Shown: positions 53,158-62,058, counted from the stretch's first letter. The stretch: 64,000 nucleotides of DNA from Glutamicibacter sp. MNS18 (GCF_026107515.2 NZ_JAPCHW010000005.1:366683-430682); one strand, 5' to 3'. Notes: a model not told the origin generated them from the letters alone. A program made the numbers and translations.

Positions 53158-54098
53158 GCCCGTTGGAGTTCCTGGCCGATCACACCTACCGGACCGTCTT
53201 CATCGGCGTGAGCATCATCGGACTGGTTTCCGGTGCGCTCGGTTCCTTCGCCTACCTGCGCAAGCAGTCGTTGATCAGCGACGTGATCTCACACGCGGCC
53301 CTGCCCGGAACCTTGTTGGCCTTCCTGGCCGCAGCGACAGTGTGGCAGGGTGATGGGCGAAATATGCTTGGCCTGATCATCGGCGCGGTACTCATCGGCA
53401 CCCTGGCCGTCGGCTATGCCAACCAGATCAGCAGGGGATCAAAGATCCGGATCGACACGGCCATGGCCATCGCCCTGACCGTCTTCTTCGGCGCCGGGAT
53501 GCTGCTGATGCGCATCATCGCCAACGGCCCGTTTCCGGGCAAGGGCGGAATCCAGGACTACCTGTTCGGCAACGCGTCGGTGATGACCCGCGCCGACGTG
53601 GTCACCAGCGCGCTGGTGGGCGGGGCGGCATTGGCAATCATGCTGCTGTTCTTCAAGGAGTTCGTCTTGCGCACCTTCGACGCGCACTATGCCACGGTGC
53701 TCGGGTACCGGGCAGCAACTGTTGACACGCTCCTGTTCACCGTCATCGTGATTGCCACGGTGATTGGTGTCAAGGCCGTTGGCCTGGTGCTCATGGTCGC
53801 CTTCCTCATCACCCCACCTGCCGCCGCGCGGCAATGGACCCGCTCGATGCCGGCCATGGTCGCACTATCCGCGGTGATCGGTGCCGTGGGTAGTTGCCTG
53901 GGTGCCTACCTGTCCATCGCCTTCGTCCCCGTACCGACCGGGCCGCTGATCGTGCTGACGTTGTTTGCGATCTTCGTTCTCTCACTGCTGGCCGCTCCGG
54001 GTCGCAGTGTGGTGCTCCGTGCGGTGAAACATGCCAGGGCACGTCGGTTGCTGATGCGTGAACTGGACACGGTCGCGGTGGAAGGCCGGGCCTCATGA
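53154..54098 (+). CDS. Manganese/zinc ABC transporter permease 1
   Basis: 314 residues, ABC-3 family with about eight or nine hydrophobic segments and the family 'SDVISHAALPGTLLAFL' near residue 42. It starts at an ATGA overlap with the ATPase and ends at an ATGA overlap with permease 2. A positively charged C-terminal tail faces the cytoplasm. It probably forms a heterodimeric channel with permease 2. Confidence 0.94.
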   Translation: MSPLEFLADHTYRTVFIGVSIIGLVSGALGSFAYLRKQSLISDVISHAALPGTLLAFLAAATVWQGDGRNMLGLIIGAVLIGTLAVGYANQISRGSKIRIDTAMAIALTVFFGAGMLLMRIIANGPFPGKGGIQDYLFGNASVMTRADVVTSALVGGAALAIMLLFFKEFVLRTFDAHYATVLGYRAATVDTLLFTVIVIATVIGVKAVGLVLMVAFLITPPAAARQWTRSMPAMVALSAVIGAVGSCLGAYLSIAFVPVPTGPLIVLTLFAIFVLSLLAAPGRSVVLRAVKHARARRLLMRELDTVAVEGRAS

Positions 54099-55006
54099 AC
54101 CTCACGCTCGGAACAATGCTGCTGGCGGTGGTCAGTGCCCTGGCTTGCTCGCTGCCCGGGGTTTATGTGGTCCTGCGGCGCAACTCGATGCTGGTGGATG
54201 CGATCAGCCATGCGGTGCTGCCGGGAATCGTGGTCGGGTACTTCTTCACCCATAATCTCGACTCGCCGCTGTTGATCCTCGGCGCGGTGCTGTCCGGGCT
54301 GGTGGTGGTGCTCGGCAGCGAGTTGCTGGTCCGCACGGGCCTGGTGGCCGGGGACGCGCCGCAGGGTCTGGTTTTCCCGGCGCTTTTCAGCATCGGGGTG
54401 ATCATGGTGTCGCTGAACTTCGCCAATGTCCATTTGGATACCCATGCCGTGCTGGTCGGGGACCTGAACCTCGCCGCGTTCCGGCAGCTGCAGGTGGCGG
54501 GAACGGAAGTCGGGCCGGCCTACCTCTATATGATGCTGGCCATGTTGGCCTTCAACATCGTGTTCCTGGTGCTCTTCCACAACCGGTTGAAACTCAGCAC
54601 CTTCGATGCCGCCTTCGCCAGCAGTGTGGGCCTGCGCACCGGGTTGCTCAATACCGCATTCATGTTCCTGGTGTCCCTGACCGTGACGGCAACCTTCAAT
54701 GCGGCCGGTGCCATCCTGGTGATCGCGCTGGTGGTGGTTCCCCCGGCCACCGCGTACCTGTTCAGCCGGAGGCTGGATGTGATGATCGGCGGCACCGTAG
54801 CGGTGGCCATTGCCGGTTCCGTCGGCGGTTTCTGGTTGTCCTATGCGCTGGATGCGGCAACCAGCGCGGGGATGGCGGTGTTCTACGGGGTGTTGTTCAC
54901 CGCCGTATTCCTCGCCACCCGGTTGGCCCGGTCCATCGGCCGGCGGCGGGCGACCCGGAAGCTGGGGGCACAGGTCGAACGGCGAATGCCGGCCACCACG
55001 GACTAG
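54095..55006 (+). CDS. Manganese/zinc ABC transporter permease 2
   Basis: 303 residues, ABC-3 family with 'VDAISHAVLPGIVVGYFF' near residue 35 and eight to nine hydrophobic segments. Last gene of the importer operon; a four-base overlap links it to permease 1. Two-permease importers occur in MntABCD systems of Bacillus and actinobacteria, supporting a manganese role. The end overlaps the convergent cupin gene by four bases. Confidence 0.94.
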   Translation: MNLTLGTMLLAVVSALACSLPGVYVVLRRNSMLVDAISHAVLPGIVVGYFFTHNLDSPLLILGAVLSGLVVVLGSELLVRTGLVAGDAPQGLVFPALFSIGVIMVSLNFANVHLDTHAVLVGDLNLAAFRQLQVAGTEVGPAYLYMMLAMLAFNIVFLVLFHNRLKLSTFDAAFASSVGLRTGLLNTAFMFLVSLTVTATFNAAGAILVIALVVVPPATAYLFSRRLDVMIGGTVAVAIAGSVGGFWLSYALDAATSAGMAVFYGVLFTAVFLATRLARSIGRRRATRKLGAQVERRMPATTD

Positions 55007-55428
55007 GGGATTCGGGAATCGGTGGATGATGCCGCATGATGCTGGCGGGCCAGCCGGTGGGAGCCGAAACCGGACATATCGAAGTCTCCGGGCGGACCCC
55101 AGACCGTCAGTACGCGCAGCTCGCCGTCACCGATGTTGTGCAGGTCGTGGTCGACACCGGCCGCGGCCAGCACGCTATCGCCGGGCTCCAGGATGTGCTC
55201 CCGGCCTCCGACGCGCATCCGGGCGCGACCGCTGATCACCTGGTAGAACTCCTGCAGCGGCGCCTGGCCCTCGTGCCGGTGGGCACCTTCGAAGCCGCCG
55301 GGAGGGAGCACCCAGGTCTGGATGGCCACCGGCATGCCGGTGGCCCCGGCGAAATGGTGGTTCATCCGCATCTCACTGCCTTCGTGCAGCCGGTAGCCGA
55401 AGGAGTGGGCATCGCGAGCCTCGAACAT
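55003..55428 (-). CDS. Cupin-domain protein
   Basis: 141 residues, one cupin barrel: motif 1 'GGFEGAHRHEGQAPLQEFYQVISG' (parted) with two His and a Glu, motif 2 'LEPGDSVLAAAGVDHDLHNIG' with the last His. It would bind a metal. ATG 55428 has an AAGGGA site. It is downstream of the IclR gene by 23 bases on the same strand and is probably part of the creatinine-cluster transcript; an isomerase or dioxygenase role is open. Confidence 0.82.
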   Translation of the reverse strand: MFEARDAHSFGYRLHEGSEMRMNHHFAGATGMPVAIQTWVLPPGGFEGAHRHEGQAPLQEFYQVISGRARMRVGGREHILEPGDSVLAAAGVDHDLHNIGDGELRVLTVWGPPGDFDMSGFGSHRLARQHHAASSTDSRIP

Positions 55429-55451
55429 GTGTCCCTTGCCTTTTGTTGTGT

Positions 55452-56267
55452 TTAGCGGTCCGCGGGCTGGTAGCCCAGCCGCACGCTGATCCGTCCGGCG
55501 GTACGCACGCAGTGGGCGCTGAGCTGTTCCAGCACCTGCGGGGTGATCCGGTAGAACGGGGCAGCGATCATCACACAGGCGATGATGTCGCCGCGGTGGT
55601 CGAACACCGGGGCTGCCACCCCCACCTCATCCGGGCCGACTTCCCCGTAGTTCACCGCATAACCGCGTTCGCGGATCAGCGCCAGGCGTTCCAGGTAGGC
55701 GGCGGTGTCCACCGTATCGGGCATCTCGATCCGTCCGGAATCCAGCAGGGAGCGCACCTGGGTTTCGGGTTCGTGGGACAGGAACAACTGCACGGTGGCG
55801 CTCAGGCCCGTGCGGTAACGGCTGCCCATGGCCGAGGTGTGCTTGACCGGGTGCGGGGAGGGAATCTGTTCCACCGAGACCGACTCCACCCCGTCCCAGA
55901 TGTTCAATACCGCGGTTTCCCCGCTGGTCTCGGACAATTCGGTGAGGAACGGGTAGGCGATCTCACGCACATCCAGGTTCGCCAGCAGCGGCCCGGCGAT
56001 CGCGATCAACCCCATCCCCAAACGGTATTTGCGCGACCGCTCGTCACGTTCGACGATCCGCTCCTGCTCCAGGGTGGCCAGGATCCGCGAGACGCTGGAC
56101 TTGTGCAGCCCGACCTGTTCGGCGATTTCGGTAACTCCGGCCAGCGGGCTCTCCCCGGTGAAGCACCGCAACACGTCGATCACGTTGACGATCACCGAAT
56201 TGCCGCGCCCCTCGCCGCCGGATTCGGAACGGCCGCCGTTGCGTGATTGGCTTTCCACTGCAGTCAT
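55452..56267 (-). CDS. IclR-family regulator, probable creatinine-cluster control
   Basis: 271 residues: a hydrophilic leader, winged helix ('AGVTEIAEQVGLHKSSVSRILATLEQE', parted) and effector domain ('GETAVLNIWDGVESVSVEQI', 'RTGLSATVQLFLSHEPETQ', 'VGVAAPVFDHRGDII'). It lies between the cupin gene and the MHS transporter. A shared palindrome TGCAAC-N3-GTTGCA in front of three cluster genes has the 15-base size and symmetry of IclR operators, so this protein is the natural candidate to bind it. Its own promoter shows no such site. Confidence 0.88.
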   Translation of the reverse strand: MTAVESQSRNGGRSESGGEGRGNSVIVNVIDVLRCFTGESPLAGVTEIAEQVGLHKSSVSRILATLEQERIVERDERSRKYRLGMGLIAIAGPLLANLDVREIAYPFLTELSETSGETAVLNIWDGVESVSVEQIPSPHPVKHTSAMGSRYRTGLSATVQLFLSHEPETQVRSLLDSGRIEMPDTVDTAAYLERLALIRERGYAVNYGEVGPDEVGVAAPVFDHRGDIIACVMIAAPFYRITPQVLEQLSAHCVRTAGRISVRLGYQPADR

Positions 56268-56345
56268 CTTTACTCCCGGCTTGTCTTGACCATTGGCTCA
56301 CATCCTATCCGCAGCGGGCCCGGTACGCCTGATTGCGTTGGCTGG

Positions 56346-57695
56346 TTAGGCCAGTGGCTTGCGGCTGGTCTCCACCGAACAGGCCACCGCGACCAGCGAG
56401 ATCACGGCCGCGCCCATCAGGTACCACCCCGGGGCCAAGAGGTTGCCGGAGGTGGCGATCAGCAGGGTTGCGACGAACGGTGCAGTTCCCCCGAACAATG
56501 CATTGGACAGGTTGAAGGACACTGCGAAGCCCGAGTAGCGGACCCGGGTGGGGAACATTTCGGCCAGGTAGCTGGGCAGTGTCCCGTCATTCAGGGTCAG
56601 CATCGCACCCAGCAGGATCTGCACCAGCACGATCACCAGGAAGTTGCCGGTGTCCAGCAGCATGAAGGCCGGGACGGTGAACAGCACGAACAGCACCGAG
56701 GCGCTCATCAGCACCCGCTTGCGCCCGAACCTGTCCGAGAGCATCCCGGTGAGGAAGATGAACCCGATGTAGGTAGCCAGCGCCACCGTGGTGGCCAGGT
56801 AGGAGCTGCTAGCAGGCAGACCGAGTTCCTCCGACAGGTAGGTCGGCATGTAGGAAAGGATCACGTAGAACCCCACGGCGTTGAGCAGCACCGCACCGGT
56901 GGCCAGCAGCAGCTGCCGCCAGTGATTCCGGAACAGGGCGCTGACCGGGGCCGCCTCAGGGGCGGATTCCTCCTGGGCCTGCCGGTAGACCGGGGAGTCC
57001 TCCAGTTTGGTGCGGATGTAGCGCCCGATCAGGCCCATGGGGGCAGCCAACAGGAACGGGATGCGCCAGCCCCAGGATTCCATCTGTGCGGGGTCCAGCA
57101 TCCCGGTGAGCACTGCGGCCATCAGCGAGCCGAGCAGCAGGCCGGTGGCCGTGCTGGCCGGCACCACGGCGGCGTACAGTCCGCGGCGGTTGGCCGGGGC
57201 GTATTCGACCAGGAAGGAGGCTGCGCCGGCGTATTCGCCGGCCGCCGAGAAACCCTGGACCAGGCGCAGGGCCAGCAGCAACAGCGGGGCACCGACGCCG
57301 ATGGCGGCGTAGCCGGGCAGCAGCGCGATGCAGAAGGTGGCACCGGTCATCAGCAGGATCGACCAGGACAAGGCTTCCTTTCGCCCGATCCGGTCACCCA
57401 GGTGACCCCAGATGAAACCGCCCACCGGGCGTACCAGGAAGGACAGCGCGAACACGCCGAAGGTCATCAGCAACGCCAGTTGCCGGTCCTCGGTGGGGAA
57501 GAACACCGCGGAGATCGTCACGGCCAGATAGCCGTAGGCTGCATAGTCGAACCATTCCACGAAGTTGCCGATGAAGCTGGCGGTCACCACCTTGCGCCGG
57601 GTCGCGCTATCGACGGTAATCTTCGTGCGGGCCGTGTCCGGTTGGGTCCGGACAGCCGCCGGCTCGTGGGCTGGGAACTGGTCGTTCTGGGTCAC
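56346..57695 (-). CDS. MHS-family MFS transporter
   Basis: 449 residues, twelve hydrophobic segments. 'GNFVEWFDYAAYGYLA' in helix 1 and 'GGFIWGHLGDRIGRKEAL' in loop 2-3 are the metabolite:H+ symporter signatures (KgtP, ProP, ShiA relatives). Its promoter carries the cluster palindrome (57733-57747), so its likely cargo is creatinine, creatine or a related compound. Monocistronic, with the IclR gene 78 bases downstream. Confidence 0.9.
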   Translation of the reverse strand: MTQNDQFPAHEPAAVRTQPDTARTKITVDSATRRKVVTASFIGNFVEWFDYAAYGYLAVTISAVFFPTEDRQLALLMTFGVFALSFLVRPVGGFIWGHLGDRIGRKEALSWSILLMTGATFCIALLPGYAAIGVGAPLLLLALRLVQGFSAAGEYAGAASFLVEYAPANRRGLYAAVVPASTATGLLLGSLMAAVLTGMLDPAQMESWGWRIPFLLAAPMGLIGRYIRTKLEDSPVYRQAQEESAPEAAPVSALFRNHWRQLLLATGAVLLNAVGFYVILSYMPTYLSEELGLPASSSYLATTVALATYIGFIFLTGMLSDRFGRKRVLMSASVLFVLFTVPAFMLLDTGNFLVIVLVQILLGAMLTLNDGTLPSYLAEMFPTRVRYSGFAVSFNLSNALFGGTAPFVATLLIATSGNLLAPGWYLMGAAVISLVAVACSVETSRKPLA

Positions 57696-57732
57696 TATCC
57701 ACCACCAGGAAAAGAAGGGAAGTTGCTTTCAT

Positions 57733-57747
57733 TGCAACACTGTTGCT
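57733..57747. promoter_or_regulatory. Cluster operator copy 1 (before the MHS transporter)
   Basis: TGCAACACTGTTGCT, a 15-base palindrome with one end base unmatched, 38 bases upstream of the transporter ATG. It shares TGCAAC-N3-GTTGC with the copies at 59232-59246 and 62044-62058. Confidence 0.75.
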
Positions 57748-57856
57748 TAACCGTATGTGTGTCGTGGCTCACGGTCAAGGGGTCGTCGGAAGTTGTTTTC
57801 GGCCCGGTACGTCCCTTGGCTGCCGCTGCGGGTTTCCGCCCGGCGGGCACAACGCA

Positions 57857-57894
57857 GGCGAGGGAGGCAGGGCCACGGCCCTGCCTCCCTCGCC
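57857..57894 (-). terminator. Terminator after creatinase
   Basis: Perfect 16-base stem: arms 57857-57872 and 57879-57894 around a six-base loop, 21 bases after the creatinase stop on the minus strand. There is no T run, but stem strength is high. Confidence 0.75.
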
Positions 57895-57914
57895 TATCGC
57901 GCGGAGGTCTTCGA

Positions 57915-59168
57915 CTATGCGTCGATGATGTTGTTTTCCGGTCCGAAGCCGAACTTGGTGATGTTCTCGGCCCCGTCTTCGCCGACCACGAGGATGTCGT
58001 GCTCGCGGTAGCCGCCGGCGCCCGGCTCGCCGTCCATGACGGTGATCATCGGCTCCATCGAAACGACCATGCCCGGCTCCAAGACGGTATCGATGTCCTC
58101 GCGCAGCTCCAGGCCGGCCTCCCGGCCGTAGTAGTGCGACAGGACGCCGAAGGAGTGCCCGTAGCCGAAGGTGCGGTTGGGCAACAGGCCGTGGGAAATG
58201 TAGATCTCGTTCAGTTCGGCGGCGATGTCCTTGCAGACCGCACCGGGCTTGATCAGTTCCAGGCCGCGCTTGTGGACCTCGACGTTGACATTCCACAGTT
58301 CCAGGCTGCGTGCATCCGGCTCGCCGAGGAACAAGGTGCGCTCCAGCGCGGTGTAGTAGCCCGAGGTCATCGGGAAGCAGTTCAGGGACAGGATATCCCC
58401 GCGCTGCAGCTTGCGGGTGGTGGCCCAGTTGTGGGCACCGTCGGTATTGATACCGGACTGGAACCAGACCCAGGTGTCGCGGACCTCGCGGTGCGGGAAG
58501 GTCCTTGCGATTTCGTGCACCATGGCCTCGGTGCCGATCAGTGCGACCTCGTACTCGGTGATACCTTCGCGGATCGCGGCCTTGATGGCCTCGCCGCCCA
58601 GATCGCCGATGCGGGCACCGTGCTTGATGACCTCGATTTCCTCGGCGGACTTGATCATCCGCTGGCGCATGGCATCCTGCGAGACGTCCACCAGGGTGGC
58701 TCCCTGGAAGGTGTCGGCGATCTGCTGGCGGGTCAGGCCCGGCAGGAAGTCGTCCTCCACGCCGATGCGGGTGGCCTTCACTCCGTCGCGGCGCAGGGCC
58801 TCCTGCAGGCCGAAGAAGAAGTTGTCGCGTTTCCAGTCGGTGTAGACGATGTTGTCGCCGTAGCTGGTGCGCCATGGCATGCCGGCATCGATATTCGCGG
58901 TGATGGTGGTGGTGTTGTTCGCGGTGACCACCAGCGCGTAGTTGCGGCCGAAGGTGGTGTACAGGAAGTCGGAATAGTACTTGATGCCGTGGTAGCTGGT
59001 CAGGATCGCCGCGTCCAGGTTCTTGGCGGCCATGATCTGGCGCAGGCCCGACAGGCGGCGCTCGAACTCGGCATCGGAGAAGGTCAGCTGCTGCTTGGAG
59101 CCGTTGTGCAGGGTCTTCAGGCGCTCCAGCTCGGAGACGTTGGTAGCGGTGTTCGAAGCAGTGGTCAT
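57915..59168 (-). CDS. Creatinase (creatine amidinohydrolase)
   Basis: Hydrolyses creatine to sarcosine and urea. 417 residues, pita-bread fold of the M24 group. The sequence tracks Pseudomonas creatinase closely: 'TSYHGIKYYSDFLYTTFGR', 'NIDAGMPWR', 'DTWVWFQSGINTDGAHN', 'GDILSLNCFPMTSGYYTALERTLF' (parted), 'FGYGHSFGVLSHYYGREAGLELREDIDTVLEPGMV' (parted) and 'AGGYREHDIL'. The active-site His of 'YGHSFG' is present and the two-metal ligand set of M24 peptidases is not, as in creatinase. It has its own promoter with the cluster palindrome. Confidence 0.96.
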   Translation of the reverse strand: MTTASNTATNVSELERLKTLHNGSKQQLTFSDAEFERRLSGLRQIMAAKNLDAAILTSYHGIKYYSDFLYTTFGRNYALVVTANNTTTITANIDAGMPWRTSYGDNIVYTDWKRDNFFFGLQEALRRDGVKATRIGVEDDFLPGLTRQQIADTFQGATLVDVSQDAMRQRMIKSAEEIEVIKHGARIGDLGGEAIKAAIREGITEYEVALIGTEAMVHEIARTFPHREVRDTWVWFQSGINTDGAHNWATTRKLQRGDILSLNCFPMTSGYYTALERTLFLGEPDARSLELWNVNVEVHKRGLELIKPGAVCKDIAAELNEIYISHGLLPNRTFGYGHSFGVLSHYYGREAGLELREDIDTVLEPGMVVSMEPMITVMDGEPGAGGYREHDILVVGEDGAENITKFGFGPENNIIDA

Positions 59169-59220
59169 GGTGAACTCCTTGGGAACTATGTAAGTGGATC
59201 AAAAAGAAGTAATCGAGGCT

Positions 59221-59246
59221 GTTGCATTGTTTGCAACCCCGTTGCA
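59221..59246. promoter_or_regulatory. Cluster operator copy 2 (before creatinase)
   Basis: Three half sites in a row: GTTGCA (59221-59226), TGCAAC (59232-59237) and GTTGCA (59241-59246). The last two form TGCAAC-CCC-GTTGCA, the cluster palindrome; the first two form GTTGCA-N5-TGCAAC. It lies 53-78 bases before the creatinase ATG. Confidence 0.75.
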
Positions 59247-59358
59247 CTCAGCGTATTTGTGGTTCGCGTCACTGTCAAGCGAAATCTTGATCGGAGATTC
59301 TCAGGGGCTGAAAAACGCCGCTCATGCCGACCCGTTGACCACGCGCGGGCATGCAAAA

Positions 59359-59404
59359 CCCCTGGGCCGCCGCGGGGTAGCAGATCCCGACGGCGGCCCA
59401 GGGG
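59359..59404 (-). terminator. Intrinsic terminator after the BCCT gene
   Basis: Perfect 14-base stem CCCCTGGGCCGCCG (59359-59372) and CGGCGGCCCAGGGG (59391-59404). On the minus strand it is followed by TTTTGC. It ends the creatininase-BCCT transcript, so creatinase is read from its own promoter. Confidence 0.85.
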
Positions 59405-59418
59405 TGATGGCGCGGAGG

Positions 59419-61161
59419 CTAGTTCGAAGAGTCCTTCCGTGGTTCACGGTTGGCGATCGCATTGGAACCGTCCGGTTCGGGGACGAATACGAAGGACGGA
59501 TCGGGGTTGTTGATGTCCTTCTCCAGTTGCTTGATGGCCTTGTCCCGCTTGAGCAGGCGCCTGATCAGGTTCACGATCATCAGGATGATCACGAAGGAGA
59601 ACGGGAAGGCGCCGATGATGGTTCCGGTCTGGACAGTGTCCACCACCGCGGTGCCGCCCAGGGTCAGCAGCACCGTGGCGACGGTCGCGATGCTCAAGAC
59701 CAGCACTACCCGGAAGACCGGGCCGGACTTGTTCGGAGCCGAGACGAACTCGCTCAGGGCGTAGATCCCCGAATCCAGCGACGTGACGTAGTAGGTGGCT
59801 ACTAGGATCGTGGACAACACCAGCAGGATTGTGCCCACCGTCGGGACGTATTCCAGCATGGCGAACAGGCCCGCCGAGGTATCGGCAGCCACCGCATCGC
59901 TGATGGCCCGTTCGGCTTGGTCATCATAGTAGATGGCGGCCGAGCCGATGACGCCCACCCAGATCATGACGATCAGGGTCGGGATGATGGTCACGCCGAT
60001 GACGAACTCACGGATGGTCCGGCCGCGCGAAATGCGGGCGATGAATCCGGCGACGAAGGGCGAGAAGGCGATGACCCAGCACCAGATGAACACCGTCCAC
60101 CAGCCGTTCCAGCTGTCCTGCCAGCTTTCGAGCGGTGCGGCAGTCAGGCCGGAGTCGGTCCACAGGCTCATGTTCACGAAATTGGCCATGAAGCTGCCGA
60201 ATGTCTGGGACAGGTTCGAGACAATGTACAGCGTGGGGCCGAAAATGAAGGCCGCGGCCACCAATACGATACTCAGGATCGAGTTCACGCTACTGAGCCG
60301 CGCCATGCCCTTGTTGATGCCGACGATGGCGGAGATGCAAGTGATCCCGGCGAAGATCGCGATCACCATCAACCACATCGTGGAATTCGATTCGAGGCCG
60401 GTGAAGGAACGGATACCCGAGCTGAACTGCAAGGCCGCGAACCCGAAGGAGGTGGCCAGGCCCAGGACCGTGGCGATGATCGCCAGCAGCTCCACGATCA
60501 CCCCGGCACCGCGTTGGCTCCAGCGGGGCAGGATATCCACCGTGGCTTCACGGAAGGTCAGCGTCTTGCCCAGGTTATGGTGCGAATAGGCCAGGCAGAC
60601 GGCAACCGCACAGTACATCGCCCAGGCCGTCAGGCCCCAATGGAAGTAGGTCCACACGATGCCGCCCTCGGACGCGCCGTTGGGGCCGACCGGGATAACC
60701 GGGTTCTCATCGCGCAGCATGATCGGTTCGGCGACCGACCAGAAGATCAGGCCGATGCCCTGCCCGCAGGCGAACAGCATCGAGTACCAGGCGAACTTGC
60801 TGTGCTGCGGTTTGGCCTTCGGTCCGCCGAGGCGGACTTTGCCCACCCGGCTCGTCGCCAACCAGATGCACACGACCACGGTGAAGACCGAATAGAGGAT
60901 GAACAGCCACGTGAACTTGCCGGTGACAAAGGTGCGTAATTCCGAGATGACGGCGGAGGCGCCCTCGGGATTGGTCAGCACCCAGATGATCACCGCGATG
61001 ATCAGCACCGGTGGGATAGTGCGGATCAGTACACGATCCAGTGGAGGGATGAGCCTGCCCATGAACCGTGGCAGTTCCACTTCATTGGTCTTCGGCGATT
61101 TGGTCATGGTCTTCGGGGTCGTTGCTTCGGCATCCTGGTGTTGGGTTTCCTTGATGGACAC
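59419..61161 (-). CDS. BCCT-family transporter, probable creatinine/creatine uptake
   Basis: 580 residues with twelve hydrophobic segments. BCCT marks are 'GIGLIFWSVAEPIML', 'HWGLTAWAMYCAVAVCLAY' and the helix-8 region 'WDSWNGWWTVFIWCWVIAFSPFVAGFIARISRGRTIREFVIG' (actual start 'QDSWNGWW', parted), with the Trp box of quaternary-amine carriers. Carriers of this family take up betaine, carnitine or choline; creatinine and creatine are similar small N-methyl compounds. It starts two bases after the creatininase stop, so it is in the same transcript. Confidence 0.9.
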   Translation of the reverse strand: MSIKETQHQDAEATTPKTMTKSPKTNEVELPRFMGRLIPPLDRVLIRTIPPVLIIAVIIWVLTNPEGASAVISELRTFVTGKFTWLFILYSVFTVVVCIWLATSRVGKVRLGGPKAKPQHSKFAWYSMLFACGQGIGLIFWSVAEPIMLRDENPVIPVGPNGASEGGIVWTYFHWGLTAWAMYCAVAVCLAYSHHNLGKTLTFREATVDILPRWSQRGAGVIVELLAIIATVLGLATSFGFAALQFSSGIRSFTGLESNSTMWLMVIAIFAGITCISAIVGINKGMARLSSVNSILSIVLVAAAFIFGPTLYIVSNLSQTFGSFMANFVNMSLWTDSGLTAAPLESWQDSWNGWWTVFIWCWVIAFSPFVAGFIARISRGRTIREFVIGVTIIPTLIVMIWVGVIGSAAIYYDDQAERAISDAVAADTSAGLFAMLEYVPTVGTILLVLSTILVATYYVTSLDSGIYALSEFVSAPNKSGPVFRVVLVLSIATVATVLLTLGGTAVVDTVQTGTIIGAFPFSFVIILMIVNLIRRLLKRDKAIKQLEKDINNPDPSFVFVPEPDGSNAIANREPRKDSSN

Positions 61162-61162
61162 G

Positions 61163-61957
61163 TTAGTTCACCTCCAGTGACAGATTTGCGACATGCAGTT
61201 CATTGCGCAACGAAGAGGCGACCGCGGTAGTGACCGCCTCCATCAGCAGTTGCCCGCTTTCGGCCGAGGCACCCTTGGCGCTGGAGAGGCAACCGCTGGC
61301 CGGAGTCCTGGCCGGGTCCTCGGGGAAGATGTCGTATTTGGTGAGCTTGGCCGGTGGGTGGTCGATGACCCGTGACATATCGACCTTTTCCGGGTGCAAG
61401 AGCAGCATCAGCGAGGTCTCCAGTACGCCACCGTGTTCGATGTCCCAGCCCAGGAACCCGTCGGGGAAGACTTTTTCCAGGGTGTGCTCGTCAACAAAAT
61501 CCCAGTAGGACAGCAGGACTGCACGGGGTTCCAGGCCTGTCGCCCGCGAACCTGCGACCGCGTTGTCCAGGCCTTCGTAGATGAACTGGTAGTTCTCGAA
61601 GTGCCCGTTGAGCACCACGACGTTCTTGAAGCCCTGGGAGAAGAAGGAGGACACCACGTCTTCCACCAGACCGGTTAACGCCGCGGCGCCCAGGCTGGTG
61701 GTTCCGATGCGGTGGTTCCCTCCTCCGGAACGCGGCTGGGACTTGTAACCATAGGAGAAGACCGGGGCGACCAGGGCGCCGATCCTCTCGGCAACGGCTC
61801 CGGCGATGGCCCGGGAGAGCATGGCGTCAACCCCCAATGGCATGTGTGGACCGTGCTGTTCGGTGGCACCGGTGGGAATAATGACCGTCGATCCGTCCCT
61901 GGCTACGTGGGCGGCGTAGGTTTCGGCGTCGAGGTCTTCGAGGAATACTGCGGACAT
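61163..61957 (-). CDS. Creatininase (creatinine amidohydrolase)
   Basis: Opens the creatinine ring to creatine. 264 residues. Zinc/manganese-site motifs of the family are present: 'GATEQHGPHMPLGVDAML' (Glu, His, Asp) and 'VVLNGHFENYQFI' (His, Glu). 'SYGYKSQPRSGGGNHRIGTTSLG' (parted), 'GWDIEHGGVLETSLML' and 'DPARTPASGCLSSAKGAS' match Pseudomonas creatininase. ATG 61957 is chosen since its AAGGAG site is six bases away; ATG 61963 would leave no spacing. First gene of the creatininase-BCCT unit, with the cluster palindrome upstream. Confidence 0.95.
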   Translation of the reverse strand: MSAVFLEDLDAETYAAHVARDGSTVIIPTGATEQHGPHMPLGVDAMLSRAIAGAVAERIGALVAPVFSYGYKSQPRSGGGNHRIGTTSLGAAALTGLVEDVVSSFFSQGFKNVVVLNGHFENYQFIYEGLDNAVAGSRATGLEPRAVLLSYWDFVDEHTLEKVFPDGFLGWDIEHGGVLETSLMLLLHPEKVDMSRVIDHPPAKLTKYDIFPEDPARTPASGCLSSAKGASAESGQLLMEAVTTAVASSLRNELHVANLSLEVN

Positions 61958-62043
61958 CGTCATCTCCTTGGAGCTGGCACTGGACTGCTGACTGGAATCA
62001 TCAACGGAGGCAGTTGAGTAAAAAATCATGAGGTTGCGCAAGG

Positions 62044-62058
62044 TGCAACACTGTTGCA
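62044..62058. promoter_or_regulatory. Cluster operator copy 3 (before creatininase)
   Basis: TGCAACACTGTTGCA, a perfect 15-base palindrome 87 bases before the creatininase ATG. It is nearly identical to copy 1. Confidence 0.78.

Noticed and set aside
57915-59168. Creatinase gene as Xaa-Pro dipeptidase
   Set aside because: The M24 metal ligands are absent and the sequence follows Pseudomonas creatinase along its whole length, next to creatininase.
56247-59513. Plus-strand open frame of 1088 codons
   Set aside because: It lies antisense to the MHS transporter and creatinase, both with clear homology. GC-rich third positions remove stops on the opposite strand; its low-complexity Gln/His/Gly-rich product has no family.
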